Position numbers and translations under genes: made by a program | Part shown: positions 60,593-64,000 of the stretch, piece by piece | Numbering within the stretch: position 1 is the stretch's first letter | Layout of the letters: every line of letters begins with the position of its first letter | The notes under the pieces: model-generated | Databases searched by the model: none | What the model saw: the letters and a program-made list of their open reading frames with translations, nothing else | Told to the model about the DNA's origin: nothing | NCBI RefSeq assembly: GCF_036785885.1 | Contig: NC_092323.1 | Location: forward strand, 9,742,501-9,806,500 | Direction: 5' to 3' | DNA: 64,000 nt | From: Coffea arabica | Taxonomy: Eukaryota; Streptophyta; Magnoliopsida; Gentianales; Rubiaceae

Positions 60593-62242
60593 CTTTATCC
60601 GCGCATATCCAATTATAGAATGTGTTATATCATTATTATATTTTCTTTTCAAATAATCTTCTGTCCAAATAGGCATAATGAACAAAAGGTTGAGTAAACA
60701 TCTTGAAGTTTTCCTTGCTCATGTGGTTCCTTAGCCAGCTCAAAGCAAAGGTGAGCAAGGTGAAAATGAATGCAAATGTTCTTTGAAAAAAAGAAAAGAA
60801 AAGAAAAGAAAAGAAATTTCTGTTAAAAGAAAAGAAAAGAAAAGAAAGAAAGGCCAAGGTAAGAAAGTAGACAGACCCTCCTCAATCATTTAACACTAAC
60901 TCTGAGAGTGGTGGCTTTTTTTTTCCCAAAACTTGAGAAACAACTGAATTTGATGATTTACCTTCATTTGCCAAAATTGAAAAAGAGGATAAAATGCAGT
61001 TGCCAATTGAACTTCTTATCTTAATAAATCAAGTAATCAACTTTCTCCATCAACTTCTTGAGTTTGTTTCTGTACAAGGACTGAGTTTTCCTGTCTGGGT
61101 CATCATGTGTGGAGGTGGAGCCCATGGCAACAGCCCACACAGCCATCAATTTTTTCTTTTTGTTTTGTTGGTTTTCTTTCTTTCTTTTTTTTTTTACTAA
61201 TGAATAATATATTTTGAGGTTTTTGTCTGCTGAGTTTTTACAACACTCCAATAGGAAACAAAAACAAGACTAATACTGCAACACTTGGCTTGGTTTGTTC
61301 AGTCAGTAATTCTACTAATAAAAACACGCACTCTGATTGAGAAAGAAAACTCCTTTATCTACTTCTACTTATTCCTCTCATCTCTCTCTTTCTTGTTAGT
61401 TCTTCATCATCAACTGAACCCACAGGAAATCCAAGGGAAAGAGAGAGGAAAATAATAAAGCGCTTTTGTCCAGAAGCAAATAGGAAGCTAAATTTCTGAT
61501 ATTTTATCTATGCAATTGTGCATATTTGTACAGAAAGGTGATTGAGGGATCTATAGATCTAACCCTTTTACAAGCGTATGAATTGCTCTACATCTTTCAG
61601 ATCTCCATCCTTTTCAGTTGGTATTGTTCAGTAGCTGACCAGGAAAGACCACAACATAGGCCTAACCAAACTGTGAGTATTCTCTCTTTATACTGTTTTA
61701 AAGTTCAAATTTTTTAAAGAAAAGGCTGTGAGCTTTATTTGTGACTGGTTTTGTTTAATTTGCTGATACCGTTCAATTTTGTTTGTGGATGGTTTTGGGT
61801 TTTAATATGGGTTCAGTTCTCTGACCAAAACATTGTCTGCTCCGATGGACTGTATTGGGTAGATTTGACCCCTAGTTTTAGCTTCAATTGGTGGTTCTAT
61901 TTCTATATTGTCTTCAAATCAAGAAGGTGCTAGGATATCGGTCGGGCCTATTTTCCTTTTTTGAGAATTAAGGAAGACGATTTTTTCGGTTTCTAAAAAG
62001 TTTTGTCCTATTGTGCTGATGTGTTTTGTCTAAATTTACCTATAAAGCCATCATGTTTAATCAATTGTATGGTCTTGGAATTAATATCAGTTCGTTGTCA
62101 ATTGATATGTTTGTGGGGTTATTTGGTGTTATCAATCATTTTGCAGGTGTGGCAAATACTTCTAAGAGCTTGTTAGATATTGTACTCTTTGCATCCAATT
62201 AGGATGTTGAAGAATTGGTGGTAAGCAGGGCTGAAATGAGGG

Positions 62243-63182
62243 ATGTTATCAAGGTTGATAGAATTTCTAAAGGCCTGCTGCCGGCCCTCTTCAGACCGAT
62301 GTGCACACTCAGGTTCGGACACTGCAGGCCGGCAAGATGGGCTTCTTTGGTACAAAGACACTGGACAGCACTTAATTGGTGACTTCTCAATGGCGGTTGT
62401 CCAGGCCAATAATTTGCTTGAGGATCAAAGCCAGATTGAATCAGGTTCATTGAGTTTGCTTGATTCTGGTCCCTATGGAACATTTGTTGGAGTATATGAT
62501 GGTCATGGAGGGCCTGAGACATCGCGATACATCAACGATCACCTATTTCAGCATCTGAAAAGTAAGTGACCTATGTAAGAAACATAACTGGATTTGTTGA
62601 TCGCTAGCGTGTTTGGGTAGTAGATTATTTGGGATAATTTTGTGAAAAAAATACTATAGCACTTTTTTGATATGATGTATGTGAGATAAAAAGATGGTTG
62701 GAAAATGCGTTGATGCAAGCAAATAAAATTTAGATGGTTGGAAAATTAATGCTTTTTGTCGTAACTTTAGCAAATTAATGCAAGCTAAATAAAATTTAGC
62801 AAATAATATTGGGTCTTGGAAAAAGATGGTTGGAAAATTAATGCTTTTTGTCCTACCTTTAGTTCCATGTGTCTTGGAACGTATGAAGCATATTTAAAGG
62901 ATTCACTTAAAATGATTGCTTTTGTTGTGAGTGTTGACACATGTATTCTTGCTCATATGATTGCTTTTGTCATGACTTGTATTCTCAAAACAGCCTTTCA
63001 ACATTGATTTTTGTTAACTTGTGCTATTTAGGGTTTGCCTCAGAGCAAAGTTCCATGTCAGTGGATGTAATTCGGAAAGCATTTCAAGCAACAGAAGAGG
63101 GATTTCTGTCAGTAGTTTCAAAAAATTGGCCAATGAAACCACAGATGGCCGCTGTTGGATCTTGTTGCCTGGTTGGTGTTAT
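62243..63182 (+). pseudogene. Clade D PP2C phosphatase, cut at duplication II junction
   Basis: 5' part of a clade D (APD) protein phosphatase 2C gene. These Mn/Mg-dependent Ser/Thr phosphatases dephosphorylate plasma-membrane H+-ATPases and are blocked by SAURs. Exon 1 (62243-62561, [16 protein letters not shown] start) and part of exon 2 (63032-63182) encode about 156 residues. They include the clade-typical [18 protein letters not shown], the metal-site motif [15 protein letters not shown] and [10 protein letters not shown]. The sequence stops matching just after GSCCLVGVI, where GDSRAVL, the SRSIGD region and the second metal site should follow. The frame instead runs on for about 55 foreign residues to a stop at 63348. 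A normal gene of about 380-400 residues is expected to the right of the window. Intron 1 contains a decayed MITE. Confidence 0.88.
62609..62850. repeat. Decayed MITE with internal micro-duplications in PP2C intron 1
   Basis: GTGTTTGGGTAGTAGATTATTTGG and the word 'gatatgatgtatgtgagataaaaa' place it in the GGTTTGTTTGGATAG family. Within it AGATGGTTGGAAAAT occurs three times, and ATGGTTGGAAAATTAATGC plus TTTTTGTC twice, so short stretches were duplicated locally. Intron splice sites are unaffected. Confidence 0.5.
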
Positions 63183-63183
63183 A
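63182..63183. other. Duplication II junction
   Basis: PP2C exon 2 reads up to GGTGTTAT. From 63183 the sequence is ACCTACAATGG, as at 48173 and 18336, where it is preceded by AACATGA. There is no shared base to the left, and no transposon or simple repeat sits at the joint, which points to non-homologous or microhomology-based joining if real. Confidence 0.92.
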
Positions 63184-64000
63184 CCTACAATGGTAGCTTT
63201 GGCCTCTGTCTCGCTTTTGCTTTGTTTTACACCTGCACTCCACCAGCACTTGTTCAATCTACCTTTCAAAGTAAAATCGCGTTACCAAAAAAACTTCTAC
63301 CATTTAGCAATATCAAAAGCACCAATGGTCACTCGTAAACCACCATAAGAGTGAATCCATCTTTAGAGACATAATTTAAAAGAATCTCCTCCTAAACCCA
63401 CGATCTAAATGCTGTTACCCACCATGTCAGATCAGATTAAAAGGCTTTACCTTTCAAAAAACCAGTGCTTAGGTGTGATATTTTGTCCAGAAATAAAAAC
63501 ATATGAAGGTATACCACATCAAACATCGGCCATATTACACAACACGCATGGAAGCAGATCATGAACAGAGAAATGTATCTACAGATATACCACGACCAAT
63601 ATCAGCTTAATGCCAAAAAATTATATTAACAACTGGTGTTATGAGTTATAAGTATCCCATTCAAAAGTAGGCTTCGACAAAACTTCATAATCTATGGGAC
63701 CATCAATGATGTTGTCAACAGTCTGTATGCCTTGCAATAAGGCTGGCTGTACACCTTCATTATCAGAGGGTAAAAGCTTATACATTACTAACAACCCGAG
63801 AGTGAATATGGCCTGCAGCTTTGTGGAATCCCCGTGAACTGAGAAGAAGAGTAGCATCGAGAGAAGAAACAAATCAACACAAAACCGCATTACAAACAAA
63901 ACAGTATCCATCAACCTCCCATCATTACCAGCCGGAAAACCTCGCACCCTGTAGACAAATAGGAAGTTGTACTTGTCTACCACATATCTGTAACCAAAAT
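63183..64000. repeat. Tandem duplication II, start of second copy
   Basis: Third occurrence of this segment (others at 18336-19153 and 48173-48990), with no difference seen. It begins in the OSCA4.1 3' flank and runs off the window within the OSCA4.1 coding region. Confidence 0.92.
63639..64000 (-). CDS. OSCA4.1: OSCA4.1 channel, third copy, 3' end (cut by window edge)
   Basis: The last 120 codons of OSCA4.1, from the [21 protein letters not shown] loop through the final membrane segments to the tail ending EWDTYNS. The sequence looks the same as 48629-48990. The rest lies to the right. Because the duplicated unit contains the whole gene and its promoter, this copy should be complete if the duplication is real. 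It faces the truncated PP2C gene, whose transcript would enter it in antisense. Confidence 0.9.
   Translation of the reverse strand, partial: FGYRYVVDKYNFLFVYRVRGFPAGNDGRLMDTVLFVMRFCVDLFLLSMLLFFSVHGDSTKLQAIFTLGLLVMYKLLPSDNEGVQPALLQGIQTVDNIIDGPIDYEVLSKPTFEWDTYNS

Larger units (their letters stand above)
56870..62242. other. Repeat-rich intergenic DNA and PP2C upstream region
   Basis: About 5.4 kb with MITEs (57758-58142, about 58590-58726, about 60338-60592), a 55-bp tandem repeat (59017-59126) and an (AAAAG)n tract (about 60786-60850). From about 61350 the pyrimidine-rich sequence resembles the PP2C leader. A leader intron probably runs from about 61536 (AG/GTGATT) to the CAG at 62146. No other gene recognised. 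Confidence 0.55.
48173..63182. repeat. Tandem duplication II, first copy, 15,010 bp
   Basis: The sequence from 48173 (ACCTACAATGGTAGC) recurs from 63183 at a constant offset of 15,010 bp, which equals the length 48173-63182. This makes it a second head-to-tail duplication. The unit holds the OSCA4.1 3' flank, complete OSCA4.1, the repeat-rich 11-kb intergenic region and the first one and a half coding exons of the PP2C gene. Only the first 818 bp of the next copy are in the window. It overlaps duplication I over 48173-49755. Confidence 0.9.

Overview
The window is nuclear DNA of a flowering plant, almost certainly a eudicot. It is AT-rich, its genes have short introns (one transporter gene has none), and its protein families are plant-typical: a class III peroxidase of the PRX64 type, GPI-type aspartyl proteases, an OSCA4.1-type channel and a clade D PP2C. 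Its interspersed repeats are also plant-like: a tRNA-derived SINE, several MITE families, a Helitron-like element and a solo LTR. The MITE that begins GGTTTGTTTGGATAG resembles elements I associate with Rubiaceae such as coffee, but that is only a weak hint about the species.

The gene order, with repeated segments collapsed, is: METTL23-like methyltransferase (+), PRX64-like peroxidase (-), ESF1 rRNA-processing factor (+), aspartyl protease AP1 (-), aspartyl protease AP2 (-), a 126-residue plant protein of unknown function (-), the intronless OSCA4.1 channel (-), about 11 kb of repeat-rich intergenic DNA, and a clade D PP2C phosphatase (+). OSCA4.1 next to an aspartyl protease matches Arabidopsis At4g35870-At4g35880. 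Aspartyl proteases next to a clade D PP2C matches At3g51330-At3g51370.

The outstanding feature is structural. The window contains two overlapping head-to-tail duplications. The first has a unit of 29,837 bp (19919-49755). Its previous copy fills 1-19918, so the window opens partway through copy 1, inside ESF1. The second has a unit of 15,010 bp (48173-63182). Its next copy starts at 63183 and runs off the right edge. The units share 48173-49755, so the 3' end of OSCA4.1 occurs three times: 18792-19918, from 48629, and from 63639. Copies looked identical wherever I compared them, including homopolymers, and the offsets never drift. They are therefore either extremely recent or an assembly artefact.

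The junctions cut genes. At 19918/19919 an OSCA4.1 copy loses its first half and is joined to DNA upstream of the methyltransferase gene. At 63182/63183 the PP2C gene is cut in its second coding exon and runs, antisense, into the tail of the third OSCA4.1 copy. The only OSCA4.1 copy complete in the window is 48629-51076. ESF1 is complete at 26988-30578. Each aspartyl protease gene and the small-protein gene is present twice in full.

The genes do not form one pathway. ESF1 has a promoter of the ribosome-biogenesis type (TGGGCY site II motifs plus a telo-box). The peroxidase and proteases are predicted to be secreted or surface-anchored. OSCA4.1 is a membrane channel-like protein, and clade D PP2Cs act on plasma-membrane H+-ATPases.
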